From JANOYJ01 sp963792485 (GTDB taxonomy: Bacteria > Pseudomonadota > Alphaproteobacteria > Rhizobiales > Rhizobiaceae): DNA of 64,000 nt. The notes beneath the pieces are model-generated. The model did no database searches. It saw only the letters and a list, made by a program, of their open reading frames with translations, and had not been told where the DNA came from. Numbering within the stretch: position 1 is the first letter of the stretch; every line of letters begins with the position of its first letter. The stretch spans positions 62,001-126,000 of the forward strand of contig CAWBWL010000004.1 in assembly GCA_963792485.1 (NCBI GenBank). Direction: 5' to 3'. Positions 9,903-22,108 of the stretch are shown one piece after another. The position numbers and the translations under genes are program-made.

Positions 9903-10505
9903 TTACAGTTGTCCGGGCGTTTTTTCAATCAGATTGGCGACCGGTTTTTCGTCAGATGACGGAAAGAATGTATAGGAGAGCGTGATCGTATCGATGTTCT
10001 TCAGATCAGGCTCGTTGACGATTTCGGGGTCGACAAAAAACACCACCGGCATGTCGAGTGACTGGCCCGGCTTCAGCTCCGTATCGGTGAAGCAGAAGCA
10101 TTCGAGCTTGTTGAAATAGGAGCCGGCAAGTTGCGGCGTCACATTAAATGTCGCCTTGCCGTGCGAGGCGGTGGGCAGAATGTTCTGCGCCCTGTAGCCA
10201 ATCTGCGCCGTCTGGCCGATCTTGATTTCGACAGACCGCTGCACGGGCTGGAAATCCCAGCCAAGGCCGGGCGCGACATTGGCGTCAAAGCGCACTGTGA
10301 TTTTGCGATCAAGCACCTTGTCCGACGCCTGCGTCACACGCTGCGTCGTGCCGTCATATCCCGTCACCCGGCAGAACAAGTCGTAAAGCTCGGCGGATGC
10401 GAAGGTGACACCGATCATCCCGCCGAAAAACGCCAGGCAGGCAGCCGCGACCACAAGGTTTGCGCGGCCTCCGGTCTGTGACTTTGTTTTGCCGTCTGCG
10501 TCCAT
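9903..10505 (-). CDS. ctaG: Cytochrome c oxidase assembly protein CtaG (Cox11)
   Basis: Copper chaperone that delivers Cu(I) to the CuB site of subunit I. The 200-residue protein has one N-terminal membrane anchor (about 16-37) and a periplasmic domain with the copper motif ECFCF (C136 and C138). The sequence VRFDANVAPGLGWDF and the C-terminal TITLSYTFFP are typical. It starts one base after the stop of the 51-residue membrane protein upstream and lies before ctaE. Confidence 0.96.
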   Translation of the reverse strand: MDADGKTKSQTGGRANLVVAAACLAFFGGMIGVTFASAELYDLFCRVTGYDGTTQRVTQASDKVLDRKITVRFDANVAPGLGWDFQPVQRSVEIKIGQTAQIGYRAQNILPTASHGKATFNVTPQLAGSYFNKLECFCFTDTELKPGQSLDMPVVFFVDPEIVNEPDLKNIDTITLSYTFFPSSDEKPVANLIEKTPGQL

Positions 10506-10506
10506 G

Positions 10507-10662
10507 TCAGATCGCCCGGTTCAAGACATTGGCGCCAAGCTTTGCCCAAGTCGCGATGTAGACGATGAAGACAAACGCCGCCAAAGCCAGCCCAAGCGCC
10601 AGCGAGCGGCTGCGCTGCGCCCGCTTCTGCTTGTCGGTCAACGTGATGCGCTCGCTGTCCAT
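10507..10662 (-). CDS. Small cox-cluster membrane protein (CoxF-like)
   Basis: A 51-residue protein too short for usual ORF cut-offs. It has a charged N-terminus ([20 protein letters not shown]), one transmembrane helix (about 21-40) and a short tail ending [15 protein letters not shown] 10662 lies directly before the ctaB stop codon on the operon strand (ctaB ends at 10663), and its own stop is one base from the ctaG start. This slot between ctaB and ctaG holds a small single-helix protein in other alphaproteobacterial oxidase operons. I assign it by position and topology; its role in assembly is inferred. Confidence 0.75.
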   Translation of the reverse strand: MDSERITLTDKQKRAQRSRSLALGLALAAFVFIVYIATWAKLGANVLNRAI

Positions 10663-11592
10663 TCAGGCGCCCATGAACCGGGAGACGATGTTTTCGCCGA
10701 GCAAAACGGCGAACAGCGCGAACAAATAGATGAGCGAGAACCCGAACAGCGCCTTTGCCGGCTTCATCCCCGTGTCGCTCTCCGGCATATTGAAGACACG
10801 CCACGCATGAGTGACAAATCCGCAGCCCAGCACCACAGCCGTGACAGCATAAACCAGGCCACCCGTGCCAAGCACGTATGGGAGAAGACCAACGGGCGCA
10901 ACGAGAAGCGCGTAAGCGAGAATTTGCCGTTTGGTCGATTGCACGCCCGCGACATTGGGCATCATCGGCACGCCTGCGGCGGCGTAATCTTCGGACTTGA
11001 ACAGCGCCAGCGCCCAGAAATGCGGCGGCGTCCACAGGAAGATAATGAGGAACAGCGCGAAGCTTTCCCAGGATACTGTGCCCGTAACCGCCGCCCAGCC
11101 GATCATCGGCGGAAACGCGCCCGCAGCGCCGCCGATGACAATGTTCTGCGGCGTCGAGCGCTTCAGCCACATTGTGTAGACAACAGCGTAGAAGAATATG
11201 GTGAAAGCCAGGATCGCCGCAGCCAGCCAGTTGGCGAGCAGACCGAGCGTCATGACGGAGAGGCCTGACAGGATCAGCCCGAACGCCAGCGCCTCATCGC
11301 CCGTCACAATGCCGGCCGGAACAGGCCGCTTGCGCGTGCGGGTCATGATCGCGTCGATGTCGGCATCATACCACTGATTGAGCGCGCCCGAGGCCCCTGC
11401 CCCGATAGCTATGGCGAGGATCGAGACAAAGCCGATCACCGGTGAAACATGACCCGGCGCAAGCATCATGCCCACAAGCGCCGTGAACACCACAAGCGAC
11501 ATGACGCGGGGCTTGAGCAAGGCAAAATAATCCCCGGCCAGCGCTTCGGAAAGGCGCAGCTCGCTGAAGGATGTGTCTTGTGCAATCGTCAT
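10663..11592 (-). CDS. ctaB: Protoheme IX farnesyltransferase (heme O synthase)
   Basis: Inner-membrane UbiA-type prenyltransferase that adds a farnesyl group to heme B, giving heme O, the precursor of heme A. The 309-residue protein has the first aspartate-rich motif NQWYDADID (72-80) followed by the [11 protein letters not shown] loop, and about nine hydrophobic segments. It is between ctaD and the small membrane protein. ctaA, needed for the next step to heme A, is not in this window. Confidence 0.96.
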   Translation of the reverse strand: MTIAQDTSFSELRLSEALAGDYFALLKPRVMSLVVFTALVGMMLAPGHVSPVIGFVSILAIAIGAGASGALNQWYDADIDAIMTRTRKRPVPAGIVTGDEALAFGLILSGLSVMTLGLLANWLAAAILAFTIFFYAVVYTMWLKRSTPQNIVIGGAAGAFPPMIGWAAVTGTVSWESFALFLIIFLWTPPHFWALALFKSEDYAAAGVPMMPNVAGVQSTKRQILAYALLVAPVGLLPYVLGTGGLVYAVTAVVLGCGFVTHAWRVFNMPESDTGMKPAKALFGFSLIYLFALFAVLLGENIVSRFMGA

Positions 11593-11642
11593 GTTGCTCT
11601 ACTCGCCTCAGTGATCGGGCCGCATTTCTGCGGCCCGCCTGA

Positions 11643-14245
<2,603 letters not shown>

Positions 14246-14527
14246 CGAGGGCCGCCTCATTGAGGAATGCCCATACCGAATCGCGCGCAATTTTCAGCGC
14301 GCGCCGTCTTCATTGTCTAAAACCATAGAATAGAGTTTGCCGCAAGAAAGACGAGGGTCAAAGGCATGCGGCAATTGTTCACGGCGGCGGCTGGATGGGC
14401 CGGATATGGATGCGCCGCAATCATGCCGGAATCGCTGCCCACAAGCACCATGATTGCTGAGAGCATATGGCTTCCCATTTGCCTCCAACTGCGGCATTTT
14501 ACCGGTATGATTCTGGCGGGAAGGCAC

Positions 14528-15043
14528 ATGCTTCATTCGAATTCGTTCAAAGCCGGGCTCGCCGCTCTGTTTGCGCTCGGCTTGTCTGCCTCATCCTTGG
14601 CGCAAAACGCCGCAACGGGCACCGTCAAATCTTCGCATGGCGCATGGTCAATCCTGTGCGACACGCCGGCGGGCGCGAAAACCGAGCAATGCGCCCTGAT
14701 GCAAAATGTCGTTGCGGAAGACCGGCCTGAAGTCGGCCTGTCGGTCGTCGTCATCAAAACCGCCGACAACAAAGCCAAAATCCTGAGGGTGCTGGCCCCC
14801 CTTGGAGTGCTGCTTCCCAACGGCCTTGGCCTCAACATAGACGGCAAAGACATGGGCCGCGCCTATTTCGTCCGCTGTTTCCAGGATGGGTGTTATGCCG
14901 AGGTCATTCTCGAAGAAACCATGATCAAGGCACTCGGAGCCGGCAAGGCGGCAACGTTCATCGTCTTCCAGACGCCTGAGGAGGGTATAGGGATTCCGGT
15001 GGATTTGACCGGGTTTGCTGAAGGCTTCACCGCGCTGCCGTAA
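14528..15043 (+). CDS. Invasion-associated locus B (IalB) family secreted protein
   Basis: A 171-residue exported protein with a signal peptide ending in SSLAQ followed by NAATG. Family landmarks are HGAWSILCDTP, the CALMQ cysteine partner and the late pair in YFVRCFQDGCYAEVIL. IalB relatives are periplasmic or surface proteins of alphaproteobacteria; in Bartonella one member takes part in erythrocyte invasion, but most members occur in free-living species and their role is unknown. ATG 14528 is preceded by GGGAAGG and gives the signal peptide; the longer open frame from 14366 does not look like coding sequence. It is divergent from ctaC. Confidence 0.85.
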   Translation: MLHSNSFKAGLAALFALGLSASSLAQNAATGTVKSSHGAWSILCDTPAGAKTEQCALMQNVVAEDRPEVGLSVVVIKTADNKAKILRVLAPLGVLLPNGLGLNIDGKDMGRAYFVRCFQDGCYAEVILEETMIKALGAGKAATFIVFQTPEEGIGIPVDLTGFAEGFTALP

Positions 15044-15182
15044 GGCGCGGGCGGCCAGTTGTTGCAATGGCGTACTCAGCAGCGCTTGCGCTGCGCCCAA
15101 CCAACTCCGCACGGCGACGCTGCCGTCCGTTGACAAAAATTGCCAATCCCCCCATCTTCTTCCCCGTACGCGAGGTAACGCC

Positions 15183-15446
15183 ATGGGCACGATGAATGTC
15201 AGCCTGACCAAAGAGCTGCATGAATATGTCGAGACGGAAGTCGCCAGCGGCGACTTTGCATCTGCGAGCGAAGTTGTCCGCGCCGGTCTGCGTGCGCTGC
15301 GCGACGAGCGGGCGGAGACGCAGGAAAGGCTGGAGATTCTCAGGCGGGAGCTCCAGATCGGCATCGACGACGTTGAAGCCGGCCGGTTTGCCGTGCGTTC
15401 CGTTGACCAGATTTTTGATGACGCCATTGCCGGTCAGGCGCGTTGA
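15183..15446 (+). CDS. parD: ParD-family antitoxin
   Basis: An 87-residue type II antitoxin. The N-terminal MGTMNVSLTKELHEYVETE is a ribbon-helix-helix DNA-binding arm, followed by the SASEVVRAGLRALRDE helix typical of ParD (CopG-like). The C-terminal part wraps the toxin. ATG 15183 has a GAGG eight bases upstream; ATG 15192 is a possible alternative. Its stop overlaps the toxin's TTG start, so the pair is translationally coupled. Autoregulation by the ParDE complex is expected for this family. Confidence 0.88.
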   Translation: MGTMNVSLTKELHEYVETEVASGDFASASEVVRAGLRALRDERAETQERLEILRRELQIGIDDVEAGRFAVRSVDQIFDDAIAGQAR

Positions 15447-15772
15447 ACTACCGCCTTTCCGCCGCCGCCGAAACGGACCTTGAAAAGATCGCCAGGTTTA
15501 CCGTCGCCAATTTCGGCGCCGCCCAAGCCAATTCATACCGGGCTTTGATCTTGCGCGCGCTCGAAAGCGTTGCGGAAAATCCGCTGCGGCCATCGAGCCA
15601 TGCGCATGGAGAAATCCGGCCCGGCGTGCGCAGCTACCGGATCGCATTGGCCGGCGCGCGGGCATCGATGGCTTCGCATGTCCTTTGGTATCTGGAGCCA
15701 GCGCCCGGCGCTGAAACGGTCTTTGTGCTGCGGGTCCTTCATGAGCGCATGGATCCCGAACGGCATTTGTGA
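15443..15772 (+). CDS. parE: ParE/RelE-fold toxin
   Basis: A 109-residue toxin of the ParE group; characterised members poison DNA gyrase. Visible features are LSAAAETDLEKIARFTVANFG at the start, the GVRSYRI strand and the C-terminal VFVLRVLHERMDPERHL. The start is TTG 15443, overlapping the parD stop as TTGA; there is no nearby ATG. A second, different ParDE pair is at 44187-44710. Confidence 0.87.
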   Translation: MNYRLSAAAETDLEKIARFTVANFGAAQANSYRALILRALESVAENPLRPSSHAHGEIRPGVRSYRIALAGARASMASHVLWYLEPAPGAETVFVLRVLHERMDPERHL

Positions 15773-15944
15773 CGGCCAGTATTGGGTGAAACAACCGGAG
15801 AGACGGCGCGCGGCGGTGACTCCAGCCCTGCGTCAGGGTGACCCTGATTTGGCGAGGGATTCAGCGCTGCCGTAACCGGTCCGGCTTGTGGGCGGGCCTG
15901 TTCGGCCCTACATGGCCCTATCACTGGCTTTCTGGAGTCATTTC

Positions 15945-17359
15945 ATGAAAAATCTGATTGACCATTTCGACGCCTCGAAGGGGGAAATCACCTCGTTGGT
16001 CGCCTCAGCCCTGTCCAAAGCCGACGACGGCGAGCTGTTCGCCGAATATCGCCAGTCCGAATCCCTGATGTTCGACAATGGCCGTCTGAAAACCGCTTCC
16101 TACAACGAGGATCGCGGTTTCGGTCTGCGGGCGGTGGCGGGCGAAGCGGTGGGATATGCGCATTCCGGCGAAATGAGCGTTGCGGCGCTGAAACGGCCGG
16201 CGGATGCGGTGGGCGCGGTTCAGTCCGGACTATTCCGGCAGCTATGCCGCCGCGCCGATGGGCACGAATCTGAAGCTTTACGGCGATGAAAACCCGCTCG
16301 ATGGCCCCGGGTTCGAGGAGAAGGTCAAGCTGCTTCAGGAGATTGACGCGTATCTGCGCGCCAAAGACCCGAAAGTGCAGCAAGTCACCGTCTCGCTTGC
16401 CGCCAACTATCAACAGGTCGAAATCCTGCGCGCCGACGGCCATTTTGTCCGCGACGTGCGCCCGCTTGTCCGTTTGAACGTCTCTGTTGTTGCTGGCGAT
16501 GGCGTCAAACAGGAAACCGGCTCATATGGCGCAGGGGGCCGGAAGGGGTTCGGAGAATTCATCACCGAAGATTCTTGGCGCTTTGCCGCCGATGAGGCGC
16601 TGCGCCAGGCGCTTGGTCAATCTCAGCGCCATACCCGCCCCCGCTGGCACATTCGACATCGTCCTCTCCTCCGGCTGGCCGGGCGTCATGCTGCATGAAG
16701 CGGTCGGCCACGGGCTTGAGGGCGATTTCAACCGCAAGAAAACCTCGGCCTTTGCCGGATTGATGGGCGAGATGGTGGCATCCAAGGGGGTCACAGTAGT
16801 TGACAATGGCACCATGCACGAGCGCCGCGGGTCGCTCACCATTGATGATGAAGGCACGCCAACCAACAACACGGTGCTGATCGAAGACGGGCGCCTCATC
16901 GGCTACATGCAGGACCGGCAGAACGCCCGGCTGATGGGCGTTGCGCCGACAGGCAATGGCCGCCGCGAATCCTACGCCCACGCGCCGATGCCGCGCATGA
17001 CCAACACCTACATGCTCGGCGGCGACAAGACGCCCGAGGAGATCATCGCCTCGGTCAAAAAAGGCATATACGCAGTCTCCTTTGGCGGCGGACAGGTGGA
17101 CATCACCTCCGGCAAATTCGTCTTCGGCTGCACCGAGGCCTACATGATCGAAAACGGCAAGATCGGCGCGCCGATCAAGGGCGCCATGCTGATCGGAAAT
17201 GGTCCCGAGAGCATGCGGCGCATCTCCATGATCGGCAACGACATGAAGCTCGACACCGGCATCGGCATGTGCGGCAAAGGCGGCCAGAGCGTGCCCGTCG
17301 GCGTCGGCCAGCCACATTTGCGGATGGATCAGGTGACGGTGGGCGGGACGGGGCTTTAG
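15945..17359 (+). pseudogene. tldD: Metalloprotease TldD, interrupted by two frameshifts
   Basis: TldD with TldE (PmbA) forms a zinc protease that trims peptides such as microcin precursors. ATG 15945 is preceded by GGAG. Segment one covers MKNLIDHFD to AVQSG; segment two, one frame over from about 16230, covers YSGSYAAAPMGTN to DEALRQAL; segment three, from about 16615, covers [13 protein letters not shown] to the end and carries the metal motif HEAVGH. Removing one base at each site gives a 470-residue protein, the normal TldD length, with every conserved block intact. Two independent one-base insertions with no other damage suggest assembly error rather than decay. Confidence 0.85.
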
Positions 17360-17375
17360 GAAAATTCCACAAATT

Positions 17376-17406
17376 CGTCATCCTCGGGCTTGTCCCGAGG
17401 ATGACG
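17376..17406. repeat. Intergenic palindrome, 13-bp perfect stem
   Basis: CGTCATCCTCGGG and CCCGAGGATGACG are separated by CTTGT. It begins 17 bases after the tldD stop. I recall this palindrome as a common dispersed intergenic element in Rhizobiales; it may also act as a terminator or mRNA-end protector for tldD, though there is no T-run. The other copies expected elsewhere in the genome cannot be checked here. Confidence 0.7.
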
Positions 17407-17650
17407 AAGGCAGAATCGGCCGCCTGCCATCGCTTGCGGCGATCAGCGCGACACCGATACTCTTGTCGATCTGCTTTCCCACTTTTTGAGACACAAATCA
17501 TTTTGAGGGTCGTGCTTGATAGTCAAATCTCTTTCTCTATCAATACTCACCTTTTTTGATAGTCAAAGTGTGCCAAGCAGCTACCGGATCAAAGAAAACT
17601 ATAGTCTCTGCCCTTGGGATTGAAGTTTTAGGTTTAAAACTATATTCCCC
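17407..17650. other. AT-rich intergenic tract with a direct repeat
   Basis: No gene is seen. The sequence becomes clearly more AT-rich than its surroundings from about 17490. The 12-mer TTGATAGTCAAA occurs twice, at 17516-17527 and 17556-17567, exactly 40 bases apart; each is itself a near-palindrome. The tract lies between convergent genes, tldD and the RNA methyltransferase, so promoter function is not expected from gene layout. Confidence 0.5.
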
Positions 17651-18874
17651 TCACCTCTCCAGCAGCGCCACCGCCTCCACATGCGGCGACCATAAAAACT
17701 GGTCGAACGGCGCGACGCTGAGGAGCTTGTAGCCGCCATCGATCAGGATGCGCAGATCACGCGCCAAAGTCAGCGGATTGCAAGAGACCGCCGCGATCCT
17801 CCTGACCCCCGACTTCGCCAATGTGACGCACTGCGCCTCCGCCCCTGCCCGCGGCGGATCAAAAACAACGCCGTCATAGGCTTTGAGTTCACCAATGTTC
17901 AGCGGACGGCGAAAGAGATCGCGGCGCTCGGCGCTCACGGGTTTCAGCCCCTGCACAAGCTTCCACGCCTGATCAAGCGCCGAGATCGAGCCTGCATCGC
18001 TCTCAAGCGCGTGAACTGCGGATTTTTCGGCAAGGCGGAACGTGAACGCGCCTGCGCCCGCAAACAGGTCGGCGACTTTCCTTGATTTGGCCAAATGCCC
18101 GCAAACCAGGGCCGCCATCGCGTCCTCGACATGCGCAACCGCCTGCAGGAAAGTGCCGGGGGCCGGAAAAACCGGAACCTTGCCGAAACTCAGAACCGGC
18201 TTGCGCGGCTCGACAATGATCTCGCCCGCAACGCTCAAACGCGTCCAGCCGTTCAAGATCGCATATTCCGACGCCCGTTTGCGCGCCTCGCCTTTGGGAG
18301 CCGGAACGCCGTCCACGGAGATATCTAGGCCGGAATTGGTCTGCGTCACAGTCAATCTTGCCGGATCGCTCTTGGTGACCAGGATCACCGCCAGCCGTTT
18401 CAACGCCGGCAGCGCGGCGACCAGCGAGGGCATGGAGACCGGACACTCCTCGATCTCGACAATGTCATGCGAGCGCGCGGCGTTGAAGCCGATCTGAATC
18501 TTGTCATGAGCCTTGCGGGCCGTAAAGGTGACGCGGCGCCGCTCTCCGGGCTGGCAGGCGATCACCGGCTGGACATCGATTTCTATGCCTTTGGACGCCA
18601 GCGCCTCGCGCACCAGACTGCGCTTCCATTCAAGATAGGGTTTCTGCGCCCAATGCTGTGACGTGCAGCCGCCGCAGGTCTCGAAATGCCTGCAGGGCGG
18701 CGTTGCGCGCTCAGGTGACGGTTCAAGGACTGCCATCGCCGTGCCCTGCTGCCCGCTCAGCGCGGCATTCACACGCTCGCCGGGCAAAGTGAACGGCACG
18801 AACACCGGCCCGGAAGCCGTGCTGGCAACGCCGTCGCCCTGCGCGCCTACCCGTTCAATTTTCAAAGTTGTCAT
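17651..18874 (-). CDS. Class I SAM-dependent 23S rRNA (uracil-C5)-methyltransferase, RlmD/RumA-like
   Basis: A 407-residue RNA m5U methyltransferase. An iron-sulfur cluster site is suggested by CRHFETCGGC (cysteines 61, 67 and 70) with a further cysteine in IEECPV. The Rossmann part has the SAM loop ADLFAGAGAFTF, the FDPPRAG motif and the catalytic cysteine region in AAVSCNPLTLARDL. The C-terminal DQFLWSPHVEAVALL is typical. The target base in rRNA cannot be fixed from sequence alone. Its start overlaps the tlyA stop as ATGA, linking two rRNA methyltransferases in one operon. Confidence 0.9.
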   Translation of the reverse strand: MTTLKIERVGAQGDGVASTASGPVFVPFTLPGERVNAALSGQQGTAMAVLEPSPERATPPCRHFETCGGCTSQHWAQKPYLEWKRSLVREALASKGIEIDVQPVIACQPGERRRVTFTARKAHDKIQIGFNAARSHDIVEIEECPVSMPSLVAALPALKRLAVILVTKSDPARLTVTQTNSGLDISVDGVPAPKGEARKRASEYAILNGWTRLSVAGEIIVEPRKPVLSFGKVPVFPAPGTFLQAVAHVEDAMAALVCGHLAKSRKVADLFAGAGAFTFRLAEKSAVHALESDAGSISALDQAWKLVQGLKPVSAERRDLFRRPLNIGELKAYDGVVFDPPRAGAEAQCVTLAKSGVRRIAAVSCNPLTLARDLRILIDGGYKLLSVAPFDQFLWSPHVEAVALLER

Positions 18875-19635
18875 ATCCGGTCCTTCACCCCGCCCAGGAG
18901 AAATTCCCGGTTTCCGTCGCCGCCTTCAATGGGTGACGGACAAAATCCAAGGCTGCGCCAGTGCGGTTGGCCGTCCAGCCAGGCTGACAAATCCAGCGCG
19001 ATCAGCTGCGCGTCTGCATCCGCTTTCAACAGACCGTTTTTGCCAATGTTCTCCCGCCCCGCCTCGAATTGCGGCTTGACCAGCAGCACGCAAACTGCGC
19101 CTGCTTGCACCAGGACCAGCGCTTTTGGCAGCGCAAGTTTCAGCGAAATGAAGCTGACATCGGACACAACGATCCCGATTCCGCGCCCGGCTATATGCGT
19201 TTCGTCCAAGTCCCGCGCGTTCAGCCCTTCGAGACTGGCAATACGTGAGTCATTTCTGAGACTTGAATGCAGTTGATCATGCCCGACATCAATGGCGGTC
19301 ACATGCGCCGCCCCCCGTTCAAGCAGCACCTGCGTGAAGCCGCCGGTGGACGCGCCAATATCGAGAGCGTTCAAGCCAGCTGGGGAAAAGCCGAACTGGT
19401 CTAGCCCGCCAATCAGCTTCAGCGCGGCGCGCGAAACATAAATCTGCGCCGGATCGTTGATCTCAACGAGAGTCTGCGCTCCCAAAGTCACGCCAGGCTT
19501 CTGAACGACATCGCCTGCGACACGCACAGTTCCGCGCACAACAGCGTCGCGCGCCCTCGAACGGGTCGCATAGAAGCCGCGCTGGACGAGCAGTTCGTCC
19601 AGCCGCAGTTTCGGGTGTTCAGCCTGTTTGCCCAT
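18871..19635 (-). CDS. tlyA: TlyA-family rRNA 2'-O-methyltransferase / putative hemolysin
   Basis: Family members methylate ribose at 16S/23S rRNA positions; some were first named hemolysins. The 254-residue product has an N-terminal S4 RNA-binding domain (LRLDELLVQRGFYATRSRA), then an FtsJ-like Rossmann fold with the SAM loop DIGASTGGFTQVLL, VVSDVSFISL and LLVKPQFEAGRE with the catalytic lysine. ATG 19635 gives the expected start; the frame extends seven codons further. It overlaps the following methyltransferase by four bases. Confidence 0.92.
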   Translation of the reverse strand: MGKQAEHPKLRLDELLVQRGFYATRSRARDAVVRGTVRVAGDVVQKPGVTLGAQTLVEINDPAQIYVSRAALKLIGGLDQFGFSPAGLNALDIGASTGGFTQVLLERGAAHVTAIDVGHDQLHSSLRNDSRIASLEGLNARDLDETHIAGRGIGIVVSDVSFISLKLALPKALVLVQAGAVCVLLVKPQFEAGRENIGKNGLLKADADAQLIALDLSAWLDGQPHWRSLGFCPSPIEGGDGNREFLLGGVKDRI

Positions 19636-19682
19636 GCCCCTCCATGCCCGAGGCATGGCCGGGTGGCAAGCAGCGCGGGCCG

Positions 19683-19988
19683 TTACTCGTAAACGCCCGC
19701 CACGAACCAGAATGCCTTCGGCGCTGCCGGCCCTTGCATCGGGCCCTTTTCCGCAGCATTGACCAGAATGCCGGCAGTTTGTTCGCTATCAAGTTCACGC
19801 TGCGCCGGAATTTCAGTCACAATGACTGGCAGTTCCGTAGCCATTGTCTCGCGCAGCGCGCCCATTTTCTTGCCGACTTGCATAATGGCCGCGCGCTCGA
19901 TCTTGTGATCGTATTTCGGTGTTTCAAAAGCCAGAGCGGCGAGCGTGGTCGCGCCAAGGCATGCGAGTGTGAGTGCTGTTTTCAGCAT
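19683..19988 (-). CDS. Small exported protein of unknown function
   Basis: A 101-residue protein with a convincing signal peptide (MLKTALTLACLGATTLAALA) and a short mature part without cysteines or recognisable domain. ATG 19988 is preceded by GGGAG at a good distance, and the frame upstream of it is not coding-like. It lies alone between dxs and tlyA on the same strand. I do not recognise the family. Confidence 0.6.
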   Translation of the reverse strand: MLKTALTLACLGATTLAALAFETPKYDHKIERAAIMQVGKKMGALRETMATELPVIVTEIPAQRELDSEQTAGILVNAAEKGPMQGPAAPKAFWFVAGVYE

Positions 19989-20103
19989 CTTCTGTCTCCC
20001 TGTCCTGAGGCGAAACATAACAGACAGGTGCAAAACTTCGGCAAACAAGCGCGGTTAGCGAAGCTGAAAAATCCTTGCTTAAGTAAGACTTACCGCGGTG
20101 GGC

Positions 20104-22020
20104 TCACGCCCGCGCCGGCGTCCTCAGCTCTTCGCCCAGCGCGGCGAACACCGTGCGCACAATGCCTGCCGCATCCAGCCCGGCATTTGCATACATTTTC
20201 GCAGGGGATGCTTGATCGATATAGGCGTCGGGCAGAACCAGCGGGCGTACCTTGAGGCCCCGGTCGAGATGGCCGTTCATGGCCAGATATTGCAGCACAT
20301 GGCTGCCAAAGCCGCCGACTGCGCCTTCTTCGACTGTGATCAGGATTTCATGGTTTTCAGCCAGCCGCTTGATCAGATCAGCGTCAAGCGGCTTGGCAAA
20401 GCGCGCATCGGCAACCGTTGTTGAAAGACCCGACGCATCCAGTTCGGCGGCGGCTGCGAGGCATTCCTGCAGTCTTGTGCCAAACGACAACAGCGCCACC
20501 CGCGTGCCCTCCTTGACGATACGGCCCTTGCCAATCTGCAGAAACGAGCCGCGCTCCGGCATATCGACGCCGACACCGTCGCCGCGCGGATAGCGGAACG
20601 AAATCGGGCCTTCGTCATACTCCGCCGCCGTGCGCACCATGTGGCGCAGCTCCGCTTCGTCGGCTGCCGCCATCACCACAAAACCCGGCAGCGTTGCGAG
20701 ATAGGTGGTGTCGAACGAACCCGCATGGGTCGGCCCGTCAGCGCCGACAAGTCCCGCGCGGTCAATCGGGAAACGCACGGGCAGTCCCTGAATGGCGACA
20801 TCATGCACGACCTGATCATAGGCGCGCTGCAGGAAGGTCGAATAGATCGCCACAAACGGTTTGTAGCCCTCCGTCGCCATCCCGGCTGCAAATGTCACTG
20901 CATGCTGCTCGGCAATGCCGACATCAAACACGCGGTTCGGAAACGCCTTGCCGAAAATGTCCAGCCCCGTGCCCGATGGCATGGCGGCCGTAATGCCGAC
21001 GATCTTGTCGTCATGCTGCGCTTCAATGACCAGGCTGGAGCCAAACACGCTGGTATAGCTCGGCGCGTTGGCCGGGGGCTTGGACTGCGTTCCGGTGATG
21101 ACGTCAAACTTGTTGACGCCGTGATATTTGTCAGAGGCCGCTTCGGCGGGGGCATAGCCTTTGCCCTTTTGCGTGATGACATGGATCAGCACCGGCCCGT
21201 CGTAATTGTCGCGCACATTGCGCAAGACCGGAATGAGATGATCGAGATTGTGCCCGTCAATCGGGCCGATGTGATAAAAGCCAAGCTCCTCGAACATCGT
21301 GCCGCCGGTCACATAGCCGCGCGCATGCTCAACGGCGCGCGTGATGGCGCGGTCAACGCGCTTGCCCAGATAAGCGGTCAGTTTCTTGCCGATATCGCGC
21401 ATGCCCAGATAGGTGCGGCCCGAGGCCATCCGCGCCAGATAGGCGCTCATCGCGCCGGTCGGCGGGGCGATCGACATGTCATTGTCGTTGAGGATGACGA
21501 TCAGCCGCGCATCGATCGCGCCGGCATTGTTCATGGCCTCAAACGCCATGCCCGCCGACATCGAGCCGTCGCCGATGACGGAAATCACATGGTTCTTCCT
21601 GCCAGAGAGATCGCGCGCCACCGCCATGCCGAGCCCGGCGGAAATCGACGTCGAGGAATGCGCCGCGCCGAACGGGTCGTATTCGCTTTCGGCGCGCTTG
21701 GTGAAACCCGACAGCCCGCCCTCCTGGCGCAGCGTCGTGATCCGGTCACGCCGTCCGGTGAGGATTTTGTGCGGATAGGCCTGATGGCCGACATCCCAGA
21801 TCAGCCGGTCGTCCGGCGTGTTGAAGACATAATGCAGCGCCACCGTCAGTTCGACCACGCCAAGCCCGGCGCCGAGATGCCCGCCGGTTTTGGACACGGC
21901 ATCGATCATCACCTCGCGCAGTTCCTGCGCCAATTGCGGCAGATCGCTTTCCGGCAATTGCCGCAGATCAGCGGGAAAGACTGCTTTGTCGAGAAGTGGC
22001 GTTGAGCGGATGGCGGTCAA
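20104..22020 (-). CDS. dxs: 1-deoxy-D-xylulose-5-phosphate synthase
   Basis: First enzyme of the MEP isoprenoid pathway, condensing pyruvate with glyceraldehyde 3-phosphate using thiamine diphosphate. The 638-residue length is normal. Motifs include [19 protein letters not shown]121 in [14 protein letters not shown], the TPP/Mg motif [16 protein letters not shown] (150-165), the catalytic [17 protein letters not shown] and GPTHAGSFD. It pairs with the frameshifted ispH at 6221-7227 as the first and last steps of the pathway. A second-position upstream gene, xseB (23223-23460), is close, separated by the pirin gene. Confidence 0.97.
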   Translation of the reverse strand: MTAIRSTPLLDKAVFPADLRQLPESDLPQLAQELREVMIDAVSKTGGHLGAGLGVVELTVALHYVFNTPDDRLIWDVGHQAYPHKILTGRRDRITTLRQEGGLSGFTKRAESEYDPFGAAHSSTSISAGLGMAVARDLSGRKNHVISVIGDGSMSAGMAFEAMNNAGAIDARLIVILNDNDMSIAPPTGAMSAYLARMASGRTYLGMRDIGKKLTAYLGKRVDRAITRAVEHARGYVTGGTMFEELGFYHIGPIDGHNLDHLIPVLRNVRDNYDGPVLIHVITQKGKGYAPAEAASDKYHGVNKFDVITGTQSKPPANAPSYTSVFGSSLVIEAQHDDKIVGITAAMPSGTGLDIFGKAFPNRVFDVGIAEQHAVTFAAGMATEGYKPFVAIYSTFLQRAYDQVVHDVAIQGLPVRFPIDRAGLVGADGPTHAGSFDTTYLATLPGFVVMAAADEAELRHMVRTAAEYDEGPISFRYPRGDGVGVDMPERGSFLQIGKGRIVKEGTRVALLSFGTRLQECLAAAAELDASGLSTTVADARFAKPLDADLIKRLAENHEILITVEEGAVGGFGSHVLQYLAMNGHLDRGLKVRPLVLPDAYIDQASPAKMYANAGLDAAGIVRTVFAALGEELRTPARA

Positions 22021-22108
22021 TTGGCATGTGCCTTTGTTTGCGCCTCACTCGCCTAGAGGAATGGCCGGATTGCGGCAAGACGCAGGTTTGCCGCAGGCGC
22101 AGATGAGA

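Noticed and set aside
15773..15944. Possible small gene or repeat between parE and tldD
   Set aside because: Open frames here are short and compositionally like shadows; the sequence has some repeat-like stretches (for example CGTCAGGGTGACCCTG) but no clear symmetrical element.
20041..20103. Intrinsic terminator after dxs
   Set aside because: The near-palindrome CTTACTTAAGCAAG before TTTTT has a mismatch and no loop, so it is not a convincing hairpin.
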